A DNA stretch of 64,000 nt from Clostridium sp. (GTDB lineage: Bacteria > Bacillota > Clostridia > Clostridiales > Clostridiaceae), in the NCBI RefSeq assembly GCF_018372875.1, contig NZ_JAHAIF010000007.1, positions 33,781 through 97,780 on the forward strand, written 5' to 3'. Below are positions 44,146-54,547 of this stretch, piece after piece. Every line of letters begins with the position of its first letter. Position 1 is the first letter of the stretch. The translations under genes and the position numbers were made by a program. Below the pieces are notes generated by a model. The model ran no database searches, was not told the origin of the DNA, and worked only from the letters and a program-made list of their open reading frames with translations.

Positions 44146-44685
44146 TCACCCTTTTAACAATAATTTTATAATGTCTAATATCTTTTTATTGACTTCATTT
44201 ATTTCATAATTTGTTAAGTTATCTATGTCAAAAACTACAGTATCTTCACGTTTAATTATATCTATTAGAAATTCATTCTCAGCTTTTTGTAATACTCCTA
44301 AAACAACCTTTTCACTATCTAATGCCTCCACTATTCTCTTCTTAAATGTATATGCATTAGATTCTAACCTTCCTATTTCATCTAAAAGAATAAGTTTTGT
44401 ATTACTACACTCAATACTTTTTTCTAATATAGACGTACCTACAACCTCAAAACTTTCAATGATTGGAATGCATTTTTCTTCTCCAATCTTAATGGAAATC
44501 GGGCTATTATTACCAACACAATCTACATATCCATTTAAGTAAAACCCTCTAGCTTCATTATTTATGTAATATGGTAAAGTCCTATATCCAGAATAATTTA
44601 TATCTAACTCATTAAGAATATTATTTATCATGGTACTTTTACCACTTCTCTTTTTACCAGTTAAAAATATATTTTTAGTTTCCAT
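44146..44685 (-). CDS. NTPase of the NTPase_1/THEP1 type
   Basis: The 179-residue P-loop NTPase has GKKRSGKST (Walker A) and LILLDEIGRLES (Walker B region, with DEIG as in THEP1 nucleotide phosphatases). Members hydrolyse nucleoside triphosphates; the biological role is uncertain. Its place in the transporter part of the operon hints at metal or cofactor handling. Its ribosome site is weak (ATAAAAGAT), and a hairpin at 44697-44720 lies just upstream, so expression may be lowered relative to ridA. Confidence 0.75.
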   Translation of the reverse strand: METKNIFLTGKKRSGKSTMINNILNELDINYSGYRTLPYYINNEARGFYLNGYVDCVGNNSPISIKIGEEKCIPIIESFEVVGTSILEKSIECSNTKLILLDEIGRLESNAYTFKKRIVEALDSEKVVLGVLQKAENEFLIDIIKREDTVVFDIDNLTNYEINEVNKKILDIIKLLLKG

Positions 44686-44696
44686 ATCTTTTATAA

Positions 44697-44720
44697 GTCA
44701 GCGAAGTAATCTTCGCTGAC
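44697..44720 (-). terminator. Intra-operon hairpin, possible attenuator or processing site
   Basis: GTCAGCGAAG and CTTCGCTGAC form a perfect 10-bp stem with a TAAT loop between ridA and the NTPase gene. It has no strong T-run downstream, so it is more likely a stabilising 3' end or a partial terminator than a full stop. Confidence 0.6.
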
Positions 44721-44730
44721 TATTCCTTTT

Positions 44731-45114
44731 CTACTTATTGATAACTGCAACCACTTCAATTTCTATTGGTGCATCCATTGGTAGCTTTGCAACTTGGAAA
44801 CAGCTTCTAGCTGGTGGATTCTCTTTAAAAAATTCTCCATATACTTCATTTACTGAAGCAAAGTCATTTAAATCCTTTAAAAATACAGTAGTCTTAATAA
44901 CATTTTCTAGAGCTGATCCTCTCTCTTCTAGTATAGCTTTAACATTTTCTATACTTTGCTTTGTTGCTTCTTTAATATCTTTAGGTATTTCCTTAGTTTC
45001 AGGATTAATTGGTAATTGACCTGATGTAAATATTAAATCTCCAACCTTAACTCCTTGTGAATATGGTCCAATAGCTGCTGGCGCATTTACTGTATTAATT
45101 ATTTCTTTATTCAT
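44731..45114 (-). CDS. ridA: RidA family enamine/imine deaminase
   Basis: RidA hydrolyses reactive 2-aminoacrylate and related imines. The 127-residue protein has INTVNAPAAIGPYSQGVKVGDLIFTSGQLPI and the C-terminal ENPPARSCFQVAKLPMDAPIEIEVVAVI with the active-site arginine. I chose the ATG at 45114, 8 nt after GGAGG; ATG 45120 is only 2 nt from it. It suits this operon, because diaminopropionate ammonia-lyase (dpaL at 55755) forms aminoacrylate. Confidence 0.92.
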   Translation of the reverse strand: MNKEIINTVNAPAAIGPYSQGVKVGDLIFTSGQLPINPETKEIPKDIKEATKQSIENVKAILEERGSALENVIKTTVFLKDLNDFASVNEVYGEFFKENPPARSCFQVAKLPMDAPIEIEVVAVINK

Positions 45115-45139
45115 TTTCATTTCCTCCAAATCAATAATT

Positions 45140-47698
45140 CTATTTTTTTGACTTTTTATAAAAAGTATTTTCTAATGGTAATTTAGTTCTAAATACTCCA
45201 TCAAATTTATAATAAGCACCTTGAACTGCTGGTGCAGTAGGGATACATGTTATCTCTCCTACCCCTTTAGCACCATAAGATAAATCATTAGTATTTTTTT
45301 CTATAACCATAGCCTTTATCTCTGGTACTGCTGTTGCTCTTAATAACCCTAATGTTCCAAATTTTGCAGTAGGCACACTATTTTTTAAAGGATAATCTTC
45401 AGTAAGAGCATATCCTAATCCCATAACTACTCCACCCTCAATTTGTCCTTCAACATTCTTTGGGTTTATAGCTTTACCAACATCATGAGCTGCTACAACC
45501 TTTTTTAATTTTCCATTTTCATCTAAAACAACAACTTGAGTTGCAAATCCATAAGCAACATGGCTTACTGGATTCTTTTTATCACTTCCCATTTTATCTG
45601 TTACTCCTGAGAACTCACCATAGAACTCTTGTCCATTAAGGGCATCTAAAGTTCTTCCATTTAAAGCTTCCTTAACTTTTAAAGCAGTTACCCTAACAGC
45701 TTCTCCTGTGAAAGTTGTTTGTCTTGATGCCGTTGTGGTACCTGAATCTGGTGTTCTCCTAGTATCAGGTGCTTCATATACTACCTTATCAGGAGTAATA
45801 TCTAATGTCTGACATAATATTTGCGTTAAGATTGTTCCTAAACCTTGTCCTATACAAGCTGCTGAACTTCTTATATGAACCTTTCCATCTTTTATTTCTA
45901 AGATGCATCTTCCTATATCAGGAAGTCCTACTCCAATACCAGAGTTTTTAAAGGCACAGGCAATACCAACATATTCATTGTTGTCATATACATCTTTTAC
46001 AGCTAATAAAGTTTCTTTTAAAGCTGTACCAGGATCTGCAATTTGGCCATTTGGTAACTCTTGTCCTGCTTCAATTGCATTCCTCCATCTAAATTCCCAA
46101 GGTGATATTCCAACTAACTCTGCTAATTGATTTATATTACATTCAGTAGCAAAAGCTGATTGCGTAACACCAAAACCTCTAAATGCACCACCTGGAGGAT
46201 TATTAGTATATACTGCAATTCCTTCCACCTCTGAATTCTGATAATTATATGGACCTGCTGCATGAGTACATGCTCTTTGTAATACCGGACCACCAAGAGA
46301 TGCATAAGCTCCAGTATCAGCAATTATCTTTGCTCTCATTGCTGTAAGCTTACCCTTTTCATCACAGGCTGTTGTAAACTCCATCTCCATGGCATGTCTC
46401 TTTGGATGAACCTTAATACTTTCAGCCCTTGTTAAAGTCATTTTTACAGGTTTTCCAGTTAAGTATGCTAGTAATGCAGCATGATGTTGACAGCTCATAT
46501 CTTCTTTGCCACCGAATCCTCCACCTACATACTTAGATATTATCCTAACCTTATCCTCACCTAATCCTAATAAGTGAGTTATTTCATGTAAATCATCATA
46601 AACACTTTGACTACCTGTATAAACTATTAATTCTTTTTCTGTTGGAACTGCCACTGCAGATTCAGGCTCTAAAAATGCATGTTCTGTAAATGGAACTGAG
46701 TAATGGTTAGTAACAACATACTTGGAATTTTTAAGAGCTTCATCTACCTTTCCTCTTTTTAAGACTTCCCTTACTAGAATGTTGCCATCCTTATGAATTT
46801 TAGGAGCTCCTTCCTTCATTGCTTCTTCAGGTAATGATAGTGGTTCTAACTCCTCATAATCCACTTTTATTAGGTCTGCTGCCTTCCTTGCAATATCCAT
46901 TGAAGTTGCAGCAACCAAAGCTATAGCATCACCTACATATCTAGTTTCTTCTCCTACTTCTATAAGCGCTGGCCAATCTTTCTTTAAGTGTCCTCCATAT
47001 CTCTCTCCAGGTATATCCTTAGAAGTTACTACCTTAACTACTCCTTCTAACTTCTCTGCATCAGAATAATCAATATTTTTAACTAAGGCTCTTGGATATT
47101 TACTTCTTAATGCAAATCCATATATCATACCATCAATTTTCATATCATCTACATATTCGCCTTCAGCTAATATCTTATCCTCTGCATCAATTCTTCCCAT
47201 CTCTTCTCCAACAATCCCCTTACAGAATACTGTTGGAACATCTCTATTTTCCCTAAGGATTTCTGCTGCCATAAGTACTGCTTTTTCAATTTTTACATAG
47301 CCTGTACACCTACAGATATTCCCCATTAATGCCTTTTTTATTTCCTCTAATGTAGGGTTTAAAGTTTTAAGAAGTAAAGCTTTTGCACTAATTACCATTC
47401 CAGGAATACAAAATCCGCATTGTACTGCACCTGCTTCACTAAAGGCATAAGCAAATACCTTTTTGTCCCTATCACTTAATCCTTCAACAGTTTGTATTTC
47501 CTTTCCTTCTATCTTATCTGACTTTAAGATACATGCTTTTGTAGCCTTTCCATCAACTAAAACCATACATGCACCGCAAGCACCTTCCCCGCAACCATTT
47601 TTTACTGAAGTAAGGTCACATTCCTCTCTTAAATAATTAATAAGAGTTCTCCCCTCTTCAATCTCTGCAACTCTACCATTTAATTTAAATTTCACCAT
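45140..47698 (-). CDS. Xanthine dehydrogenase-like molybdenum hydroxylase (XdhD type)
   Basis: The 852-residue protein has an N-terminal 2Fe-2S ferredoxin domain (C36, C41, C44, C56), a second 2Fe-2S domain (C94, C97, C129, C131) and a molybdopterin domain (~170-852). The domain carries KYVGGGFGGKEDMSCQHHAALLAYLTGKPV, GAFRGFGVTQSAF and GVGEITCIPTAPAV. There is no FAD domain or separate FAD subunit nearby, as in the XdhD-like selenium-dependent hydroxylases linked with YgeY and SsnA. It likely oxidises or reduces purines such as urate, xanthine or hypoxanthine. The ATG at 47698 has GAGGTG 8 nt upstream and overlaps hydA by 14 nt. Confidence 0.9.
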   Translation of the reverse strand: MVKFKLNGRVAEIEEGRTLINYLREECDLTSVKNGCGEGACGACMVLVDGKATKACILKSDKIEGKEIQTVEGLSDRDKKVFAYAFSEAGAVQCGFCIPGMVISAKALLLKTLNPTLEEIKKALMGNICRCTGYVKIEKAVLMAAEILRENRDVPTVFCKGIVGEEMGRIDAEDKILAEGEYVDDMKIDGMIYGFALRSKYPRALVKNIDYSDAEKLEGVVKVVTSKDIPGERYGGHLKKDWPALIEVGEETRYVGDAIALVAATSMDIARKAADLIKVDYEELEPLSLPEEAMKEGAPKIHKDGNILVREVLKRGKVDEALKNSKYVVTNHYSVPFTEHAFLEPESAVAVPTEKELIVYTGSQSVYDDLHEITHLLGLGEDKVRIISKYVGGGFGGKEDMSCQHHAALLAYLTGKPVKMTLTRAESIKVHPKRHAMEMEFTTACDEKGKLTAMRAKIIADTGAYASLGGPVLQRACTHAAGPYNYQNSEVEGIAVYTNNPPGGAFRGFGVTQSAFATECNINQLAELVGISPWEFRWRNAIEAGQELPNGQIADPGTALKETLLAVKDVYDNNEYVGIACAFKNSGIGVGLPDIGRCILEIKDGKVHIRSSAACIGQGLGTILTQILCQTLDITPDKVVYEAPDTRRTPDSGTTTASRQTTFTGEAVRVTALKVKEALNGRTLDALNGQEFYGEFSGVTDKMGSDKKNPVSHVAYGFATQVVVLDENGKLKKVVAAHDVGKAINPKNVEGQIEGGVVMGLGYALTEDYPLKNSVPTAKFGTLGLLRATAVPEIKAMVIEKNTNDLSYGAKGVGEITCIPTAPAVQGAYYKFDGVFRTKLPLENTFYKKSKK

Positions 47699-49097
47699 AC
47701 TTTTGCACCTCATCTCTCAACCTTTTTCTACTTACAAACTTTCCAAAGGCCTTATCAGAAAGTAGCTTTCCATCTTTAACTACTTCTTTTCCTCTTAAGA
47801 ATACCCTTTCTATTTTTCCTTTTACCTTATATCCCTCATATGGAGTATAATCAACATTTTGAGTTTGATTTTTCCATGTTATTAACTCTTCTCCACTTGG
47901 ATTTAGAACTAATATATCTCCATCACTACCTTCTGCTATTACTCCCTTATTAGGATATAATCCGAAAATCTTAGATGGATTTTCAGAGGTTATTTCTACT
48001 AGCTTATTAATAGAAATTCTCTCTTCTCTTACTCCAAATGAATAAAGTAATATCATGCGATGTTCTACTCCTGGTGCTCCGTTTGGTATTGTAGAAAAAT
48101 CATTTAATCCTATTTCTTTTTGATTTTTATAATTAAAAGAACAATGATCTGTGGCAAGAATTTGTATATCCCTATTATCAATACCTTTCCATAAAGCATT
48201 ATTATCTTCTTTTGATCTTAGTGGAGGAGACATAACATATTTTGCTCCATTAAAATCATCATCAACTTTTCCTTTATAAGCATCTTTATTTAGCAAAAGA
48301 TATTGAGGACATGTTTCTATAATTACCTTGGTTCCTGATTTACGTCTTCTAATTATTTCATCTAAAGCTTTTTTAGTACTTAGATGTACTATATATACTG
48401 GATAATCAACCTTTTCAGATATATCTAAAATCCTTTTAACAGCAGCTAGCTCAACCTCATCTCCTCTAGAAATCTCATGATATTTTGGCTCTGTCTTGCC
48501 TTCTAAAAGAAGATTAGAAACATTTTTAACTATTTCATCTCCATCTTCACAATGAAATGAAAGTATAATACCTAATTCTTTAGCTTTTCTTAATGCTTCT
48601 TCTATTTCATAATCCTCTACTTGAAGAGTATCCTTATATGCCATATACATCTTAAAAGAAGGTACTCCTCTTAAAACCATCTCTTCCATTTCTTCATAAA
48701 AATCTTCATTCCATTCTGTTATACTTAGATGATAACTATAGTCACAATAACATCTTCCATCTGTTAAAGTACTATAGTGCCTTAAATCATCTGAAAATCT
48801 TTGTCCTTTTATATGATTTGCATAATCAATAATTGTTGTAGTACCACCAACTAATGCAGCTTTAGTTCCTGTTTCAAAATTATCTGCAGTTCTTGTTACT
48901 CCAACCTCTAAATCAAAATGTGTATGAGCATCAATTCCTCCAGGGAGAATATATCTCCCTGAAACATTAATTACTTCATCTCCATCAACTTCTAGATTCT
49001 CTCCCATAGCTTTAATTATCCCATTTTCTATTCTTATATCAGCTATATATGAATCTTTCGAAGAAACTATTGTACCACCCTTTAAAACAATACCCAT
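47685..49097 (-). CDS. hydA: Dihydropyrimidinase-like cyclic amidohydrolase (HydA/HyuA)
   Basis: This 470-residue amidohydrolase opens cyclic ureides such as hydantoins and dihydropyrimidines. Motifs are GIDAHTHFDLEVG (metal-binding His pair), TIIDYANHIKGQ, PSFKMYMAYKD (the carboxylated lysine), CEDGDEI, IYIVHLS-like strand (VYIVHLSTKKAL), and ATDHCSFNYKNQKEIG. It is the HyuA-like member of the urate cluster. The ATG at 49097 is 6 nt after AAGGTG. Confidence 0.92.
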   Translation of the reverse strand: MGIVLKGGTIVSSKDSYIADIRIENGIIKAMGENLEVDGDEVINVSGRYILPGGIDAHTHFDLEVGVTRTADNFETGTKAALVGGTTTIIDYANHIKGQRFSDDLRHYSTLTDGRCYCDYSYHLSITEWNEDFYEEMEEMVLRGVPSFKMYMAYKDTLQVEDYEIEEALRKAKELGIILSFHCEDGDEIVKNVSNLLLEGKTEPKYHEISRGDEVELAAVKRILDISEKVDYPVYIVHLSTKKALDEIIRRRKSGTKVIIETCPQYLLLNKDAYKGKVDDDFNGAKYVMSPPLRSKEDNNALWKGIDNRDIQILATDHCSFNYKNQKEIGLNDFSTIPNGAPGVEHRMILLYSFGVREERISINKLVEITSENPSKIFGLYPNKGVIAEGSDGDILVLNPSGEELITWKNQTQNVDYTPYEGYKVKGKIERVFLRGKEVVKDGKLLSDKAFGKFVSRKRLRDEVQKYGEI

Positions 49098-49110
49098 ATA
49101 TTGCACCTTC

Positions 49111-50199
49111 TTATTTATATTGAATAGTTAATGCTCCTTTTGGACATCTTGTAACACATAATCCACAACCAAAACACTTATCTTCATCAATCTTAAGAAC
49201 ATCTTCAATAGTAATTGCATCATATACACAACTAACTCTACATTGACCACATTTTATGCACTTATCATTATCTACTACAGGCGGAATAGCTTCTGTCCTG
49301 AATGTTCTTTCATCAGCCTTTTTATGTGATAGTCCAATAATTTCTTTTACATCTTTATATCCATGCTCATCTAAGAAGGCATTTAACTCTTTCGCTATTT
49401 TTCCATATATTCCAGGTCCCTTTAAAATTGCTTCTGTACAAACTTCAACTGCTGATGCTCCTGCCATTAACATTTCTGCTGCATCTCTTCCGCAGGTAAC
49501 TCCTCCAACTCCTATTATTGGAATATTAACAACTCTTGATGCATCATATATATTTCTTACTGCTAAAGGTCTAATTGGTGCTCCTGATAACCAGCCATAT
49601 CCCTTTTGACTTCCCATTATTGGATATCCTGTTTCTAAATCTATTGACATACATGGACCAAAAGAATTAATCATTACTAACCCATCTGCACCTGCATCCT
49701 CTAAAGCCTTTGCAATAGTTTGAATATCAGTATGTGGACTCATTTTCATAAATACAGGACAATCTAATGCCTTTTTAGCAGCCTTCATTGCATCAACTAT
49801 TGGCTTTACATCAGTTCCAACATAGTGAGTTGATAACTCTACTGCATCTGCATAAGGCTTAACCAATGGTGCTATCTTTTCTATATCTTCTGCTTTATAG
49901 CCCATACTTACTATCATTGGAACTCCAGCACTTTTAGCTCTCTTATATTCTTTTTCTATCCATTGTTCCTTTGGAAGCTCTGACCATAATTCAGTATTTA
50001 AAAAACCCGAATTAGTTTTTGCCATACAAGGTCTTGGTACTGGTGCCGGATCAACAGATATTGTTTTAGTCACAAGTCCACCTGCTCCTCCTTCTACAGC
50101 TTTTACACATAAATCTCCATCTTTAGCACCTGGTCCAGCTGCTGTAAATATAGGGTTATTAAATTCCATTCCTAATATATTAACATTTAAATTTGCCAT
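49111..50199 (-). CDS. preA: Dihydropyrimidine dehydrogenase-type flavoprotein PreA
   Basis: This is a dihydroorotate-dehydrogenase-like FMN barrel fused to a ferredoxin domain (362 residues). The catalytic region MINSFGPCMSIDLETGYPIMG carries the active-site cysteine. The C-terminus (~310-355) has two 4Fe-4S motifs (CIKCGQCRVSC and CFGCGLCVTRCPKG). It reduces pyrimidine rings using NADH through PreT. No preT is present in this window, so the electron source is unknown. The start at 50199 has GAGGAG 8 nt away. Confidence 0.93.
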   Translation of the reverse strand: MANLNVNILGMEFNNPIFTAAGPGAKDGDLCVKAVEGGAGGLVTKTISVDPAPVPRPCMAKTNSGFLNTELWSELPKEQWIEKEYKRAKSAGVPMIVSMGYKAEDIEKIAPLVKPYADAVELSTHYVGTDVKPIVDAMKAAKKALDCPVFMKMSPHTDIQTIAKALEDAGADGLVMINSFGPCMSIDLETGYPIMGSQKGYGWLSGAPIRPLAVRNIYDASRVVNIPIIGVGGVTCGRDAAEMLMAGASAVEVCTEAILKGPGIYGKIAKELNAFLDEHGYKDVKEIIGLSHKKADERTFRTEAIPPVVDNDKCIKCGQCRVSCVYDAITIEDVLKIDEDKCFGCGLCVTRCPKGALTIQYK

Positions 50200-50216
50200 A
50201 TTTTTCACTCCTCTAG

Positions 50217-51584
50217 TTAAACTTCTTTAGAATAATCTGTTTGTATTGAATATTTTTTCTTCTCTCCTAAGATATTGAATAGTAAATTAAGTAATATTGC
50301 ACATAGGCTTCCTGTAGTAATTCCGCTATGGAAAAGTGTATTTACCCATTCTGGGAAGTTCTGACAAAAAGTTGGGACAACTGTTGGAATCATTGAAAGT
50401 CCAATACTTACTGCAACTATCATTGAATTCTTATTTCCATCAAACTCTACAGATTTTAAAGTTTTAATTCCACCTGAAATAACCATTCCAAACATTACAA
50501 AGCCTGCTCCCCCCAGTACTGGATATGGTATACAAGTAAATAATGCTGCCATTTTAGGGAATAACCCTAATAGAATTAATATTCCTCCAGATATTGCTAC
50601 TACAAACCTACTTTTCACACCTGTTAAAGCAACTAAACCTATATTCTGAGCAAAGGCTGTATGTGGAAAAGTATTAAATATAGAGGCTAACATTGTTGCT
50701 AATCCATCTGTCCTTAAACCTCTTGCTAAGTTTTTGTCATCTAAATCTTTACCAACCATTTCATGAATTGCAATTATATTTCCTGTAGCTTCTGTCATTA
50801 TTACTAATACAACTAAAATAAGAGATATAATTGCTGATGCTTCAAACTTTGGAGTACCAAAGTGAAATGGTAAATTCAAACTAAACCATCCAGCTTCTTT
50901 AAACATTGTAAAATCAGTCATTCCAATTACGGAAGCGATTACAGTACCTAATACAAGACCTAATAGAATTGATAGGTTTCCTAACATTCCTTTTAAGAAC
51001 TTATTCATTAAAATTATTAGTATTAATGTAACAAGTGCCATAATAATATTTTCTGCACTTGCAAAACTTGGAGATGTAGTATCATTTCCTGCTGCCCATC
51101 TTACAGCAACAGGTATAAGGGATAATCCTATAATTGATACCACTGTTCCTGTTACAACCTTTGGAAAAAATCTTAATAGCTTTCCAAAAACAGGTGCCAT
51201 AAAAAATGTAAATATACCTGCTATTAATACTGCTCCAAATATTGTAGTCATAGCAGATAAAGAGTCCCCTTTATAGGAATCTGCTATTGCGACCATAGCA
51301 CTAACAGTTGCAAAGCTTGTACCTTCTACCATTGGTATCTTAGCTCCAATTTTAGAACCAAGTCCTAAGGTTTGAATTAAGGTAGCAACTCCTGCAATTA
51401 GTAAATCTGCATTTATTAAAAAAACAATATCACTTTGTGAAAGCCCTGCTGCATTACCAACTATTATTGGTACTGCTACAGCACCTGCACACATGGCTAA
51501 TACGTGTTGAAGTGCTAATGCTAAGCTCTTACCTACAGGTAACTTTTCATCAACAGGAGCCACATTCATACTCTCATTATTCAT
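50217..51584 (-). CDS. NCS2-family purine/urate permease
   Basis: The 455-residue membrane protein has about twelve to fourteen helices and the NCS2 signature (SLALALQHVLAMCAGAVAVPIIVG; NTFPHTAFAQNIGLVALTGVKSRFVV). Members carry uracil, xanthine or urate. The purine operon favours xanthine or urate, like PucK/UacT. The ATG at 51584 lies 7 nt after GAGGA. Confidence 0.92.
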   Translation of the reverse strand: MNNESMNVAPVDEKLPVGKSLALALQHVLAMCAGAVAVPIIVGNAAGLSQSDIVFLINADLLIAGVATLIQTLGLGSKIGAKIPMVEGTSFATVSAMVAIADSYKGDSLSAMTTIFGAVLIAGIFTFFMAPVFGKLLRFFPKVVTGTVVSIIGLSLIPVAVRWAAGNDTTSPSFASAENIIMALVTLILIILMNKFLKGMLGNLSILLGLVLGTVIASVIGMTDFTMFKEAGWFSLNLPFHFGTPKFEASAIISLILVVLVIMTEATGNIIAIHEMVGKDLDDKNLARGLRTDGLATMLASIFNTFPHTAFAQNIGLVALTGVKSRFVVAISGGILILLGLFPKMAALFTCIPYPVLGGAGFVMFGMVISGGIKTLKSVEFDGNKNSMIVAVSIGLSMIPTVVPTFCQNFPEWVNTLFHSGITTGSLCAILLNLLFNILGEKKKYSIQTDYSKEV

Positions 51585-51605
51585 ACCCAATTCCTCTTTT
51601 CGAAT

Positions 51606-52931
51606 TTAGATTCTATCCCATAGTTTCTTTGATAATTCTCTTGATTTAGAGAATATTTTCTCCTCATCAATTCCCACTAATTCTCTATCCTTCATTAAAA
51701 CCTTTCCATTTACAATTGTTGTTAATACAGCTTTCCCGCACATACCAAATACTATATGGCTGTTATAATTATCTTTAGTCATTGGCGTTAAGGGGTTATA
51801 TTCAACAATAATTACATCACCATAAGCTCCTTCTTTAATTACTCCTAATGTATTGTTAAAGAATTTATTGGCAATCTTAGCATTGTTCTCAAAAATCATT
51901 TTTGGTGTTTCCACCCAAGCCACATTAGAATCACACAAGTTATGTTTTTGAATTATATTTTCAACCTTCATTGATTCAAACATGTCTGAAGTATATCCAT
52001 CTGTACCTAGACCTACATTAATTCCTCTTTCAATCATATTTAATACAGGTGCACATCCTACAGCATTCCCCATATTAGATTCAGGATTATTAACAATATT
52101 GGTATTAGTAGCTTTTATTAAATCCAACTCTCTAGGATTTAAATGTATACTATGAACTGCTAGAGTCTTGCTTCCTAATATGTCAAAATCCATTAATCTT
52201 TCAGCTACTCTTTTTCCGCTTCTTCTTAATGAATCATATACATCATCTATTCCCTCTGCGGTATGTATATGATATCCAGAGTCTATGCCTTCCATTGCCT
52301 CTGCACATTTATATAGGCTTTCATCACTTAATGTAAAGGATGCATGCATTCCAAACATTCCTTTAATCATATCGTCATCTTGGTTGTTTGCATGTTTTAT
52401 AAAATCTATATTTTCTTTTATACCTTTATTTAAAATTTCTTCACCATCTCTATCAGAAGTTTCATAACACAAACAAGCTCTTATACCTAGCTCTTTTGCC
52501 ACATCTCCTAATTCAAATACACTTCCCTCTAAGTGCATTGGACTTGCATGATGATCAAAAACTGTAGTAACTCCATATTTAATACAATCTATTAAAGTTG
52601 TATATCCACTATATCTTGTATCTTCAATTGTTAACTCCTTATCTAATCTCCACCATAAATTTTCTAATATATCTATAAATCCCTTTGCAGGAGGATTATT
52701 TAGATTCATCCCCCTAGCAAAAGCACTATATATATGATGATGGGTATTGATAATGCCTGGCATTATTACATTTCCTTTTGCATCTATAAACTCTTCATTT
52801 GAATATTTATCCTTTAAATCCTTTGTCTTTCCTACTTCTTTAATAATGTTTCCATCAATGTAGATACATCCATCTTCTAAATAGGAATTCTTCTTATCAT
52901 GGGTTATCAATCTACCATTACCTATTAACAT
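51606..52931 (-). CDS. ssnA: SsnA-type amidohydrolase
   Basis: The 441-residue cytosolic amidohydrolase (TatD/ATZ-TRZ superfamily) shows GIINTHHHIYSAFARGMNL, TVFDHHASP, GMFGMHASFTLSDES, GYHIHTAEGIDDV, AVHSIHLNPRE, and NVGLGTDGYTSDM, as in SsnA of E. coli. SsnA is part of the conserved urate-degradation cluster, and the exact reaction is not fully known. Its ribosome site is weak (AAAGGTAGGTAGAGAG). Confidence 0.9.
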   Translation of the reverse strand: MLIGNGRLITHDKKNSYLEDGCIYIDGNIIKEVGKTKDLKDKYSNEEFIDAKGNVIMPGIINTHHHIYSAFARGMNLNNPPAKGFIDILENLWWRLDKELTIEDTRYSGYTTLIDCIKYGVTTVFDHHASPMHLEGSVFELGDVAKELGIRACLCYETSDRDGEEILNKGIKENIDFIKHANNQDDDMIKGMFGMHASFTLSDESLYKCAEAMEGIDSGYHIHTAEGIDDVYDSLRRSGKRVAERLMDFDILGSKTLAVHSIHLNPRELDLIKATNTNIVNNPESNMGNAVGCAPVLNMIERGINVGLGTDGYTSDMFESMKVENIIQKHNLCDSNVAWVETPKMIFENNAKIANKFFNNTLGVIKEGAYGDVIIVEYNPLTPMTKDNYNSHIVFGMCGKAVLTTIVNGKVLMKDRELVGIDEEKIFSKSRELSKKLWDRI

Positions 52932-52947
52932 CTCTCTCTACCTACCT

Positions 52948-54531
52948 TTATTTTGTTACCACCATACCAGCTTTAATTTTGTTGTATACACCTTCTTCTA
53001 TTACAACTTCACCATTTATGATTACATAATCTATTCCTTCTGGATATTGATTTGGGTCAACATAAGTTCCCTTATCACATACTTTATCTAAATCAAAGAT
53101 TACTATATCTGCAAAGTTTCCCTTAGCCAATTCTCCTCTTTCTTTAATTCCAAATGCATCAGCTGCTTTCTTTGACATTTTATAGATAGCCTCTTCTACA
53201 GATAAAATATTTTTTTCTCTTACATACCTTCCTAATATTCTTGGGAATGATCCATACGCTCTAGGATGTGGTTTCCCTGATAATAAACCATCTGTACATA
53301 CATTTTGTTCTTTTCTACATAGGAATTTTATTACATGTTCTTCTAATCCATAGAAATCTACCATTCCTACAGCATTTTCTTCCTCGTATAATAAGTCAAA
53401 AGTTGCATTTAAAGGATCTTTACCTTTGATTTTTCCGATTTCCTCTAAGCTTTTACCTACAAGATCTTTATTCTTCTCAGTTTTTACACTTGTTACAAAA
53501 ATTTGATCTACGCCTGCAAAATCTACAAAGTTATCCCAGCCTGGTATACCATGTTCCATATCATAAATCATTTTATCCCTTAGTTCTTTTGATTGTAGCC
53601 TCTTCATAAGCTCATCAGTGCCTCCGTCATGAGCCCAAGGTGGTAAAATTACTCCAAGCATTGTACTACCAGCAGCATATGGATATTGATCAAATGATAC
53701 TCTAATACCTTCTTCTTCAGCCTCTTCTAGTAATTTCTCCATTTCATCAATATACTTCCAATTGTTCTTTCCACATACCTTGAAGTGTGAAAAATGCACC
53801 TTTACTCCAGACTTCTTACCAATTTCTATAACTTCCTTCATAGAATCTACAATTGTATCTGCCTCACTTCTTTGATGTACAACAAAGACACCATCATATT
53901 CAGCAACTACCTTACACATTTCTATAATTTCATTAGTTCTACCATAGGCGCAAGGAATATATATTAAACCTGTAGACAGTCCAAAGGCTCCTGCTTCCAT
54001 CTCTCTTCTTGTTATTTCACACATCTTAGAGATTTCTTCATCTGTAGCAGGTCTATTGCCTAACCCCATAGCTTCCATTCTTACATTTCCATGAGGAACT
54101 AAATAACACTCATTAAGCCCAACTCCATTATCTTTCATCATCTTTAGATAATTTTTTGTTGTTTCATATTCCCAATCAATTTCGTCTGTATCTCCATCAA
54201 GACCAGCTATATTTTTTCTCCAAGGACTTATAAATTCAGTAGGTAATGGAGCCATTGATATACCATCTTGTCCTAAAACCTCAGTTGTAATCCCCTGTCT
54301 TATTTTTATTTCATTATAAGGATTTACTAAAATCATTAAATCTGAATGACTATGAGTATCTATAAAACCTGGAGATACTACTCTACCTTTTGCATCTATT
54401 ATCTTGTCAGCATTTTCACTAACTTTCCCTATTTCTTTTATTCTACTGTCTTCAATTAACAAATCGCCTTTAAATGGTTTCTTTCCTGTTCCATTAACGA
54501 TAATTCCATTTTTAATTAGAACTTTCAACAC
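52948..54531 (-). CDS. D-aminoacylase/N-acyl-D-amino acid deacylase family amidohydrolase
   Basis: The 527-residue amidohydrolase has GFIDTHSHSDLMILVNP, GQDGISMAPL, GAFGLSTGLIYIPCAYGRTNEI, VHQRSEAD, VHFSHFKVCGKNNW, the PHPRAYGSFPRILG active-site region and the C-terminal GNFADIVIFD. Its family name comes from D-aminoacylases, but in a purine operon a ureido- or formamido-type substrate is just as likely. The start could be GTG 54531 or TTG 54528; the AGAGGGTG ribosome site fits either. Confidence 0.87.
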   Translation of the reverse strand: MLKVLIKNGIIVNGTGKKPFKGDLLIEDSRIKEIGKVSENADKIIDAKGRVVSPGFIDTHSHSDLMILVNPYNEIKIRQGITTEVLGQDGISMAPLPTEFISPWRKNIAGLDGDTDEIDWEYETTKNYLKMMKDNGVGLNECYLVPHGNVRMEAMGLGNRPATDEEISKMCEITRREMEAGAFGLSTGLIYIPCAYGRTNEIIEMCKVVAEYDGVFVVHQRSEADTIVDSMKEVIEIGKKSGVKVHFSHFKVCGKNNWKYIDEMEKLLEEAEEEGIRVSFDQYPYAAGSTMLGVILPPWAHDGGTDELMKRLQSKELRDKMIYDMEHGIPGWDNFVDFAGVDQIFVTSVKTEKNKDLVGKSLEEIGKIKGKDPLNATFDLLYEEENAVGMVDFYGLEEHVIKFLCRKEQNVCTDGLLSGKPHPRAYGSFPRILGRYVREKNILSVEEAIYKMSKKAADAFGIKERGELAKGNFADIVIFDLDKVCDKGTYVDPNQYPEGIDYVIINGEVVIEEGVYNKIKAGMVVTK

Positions 54532-54547
54532 CCATCACCCTCTTAAA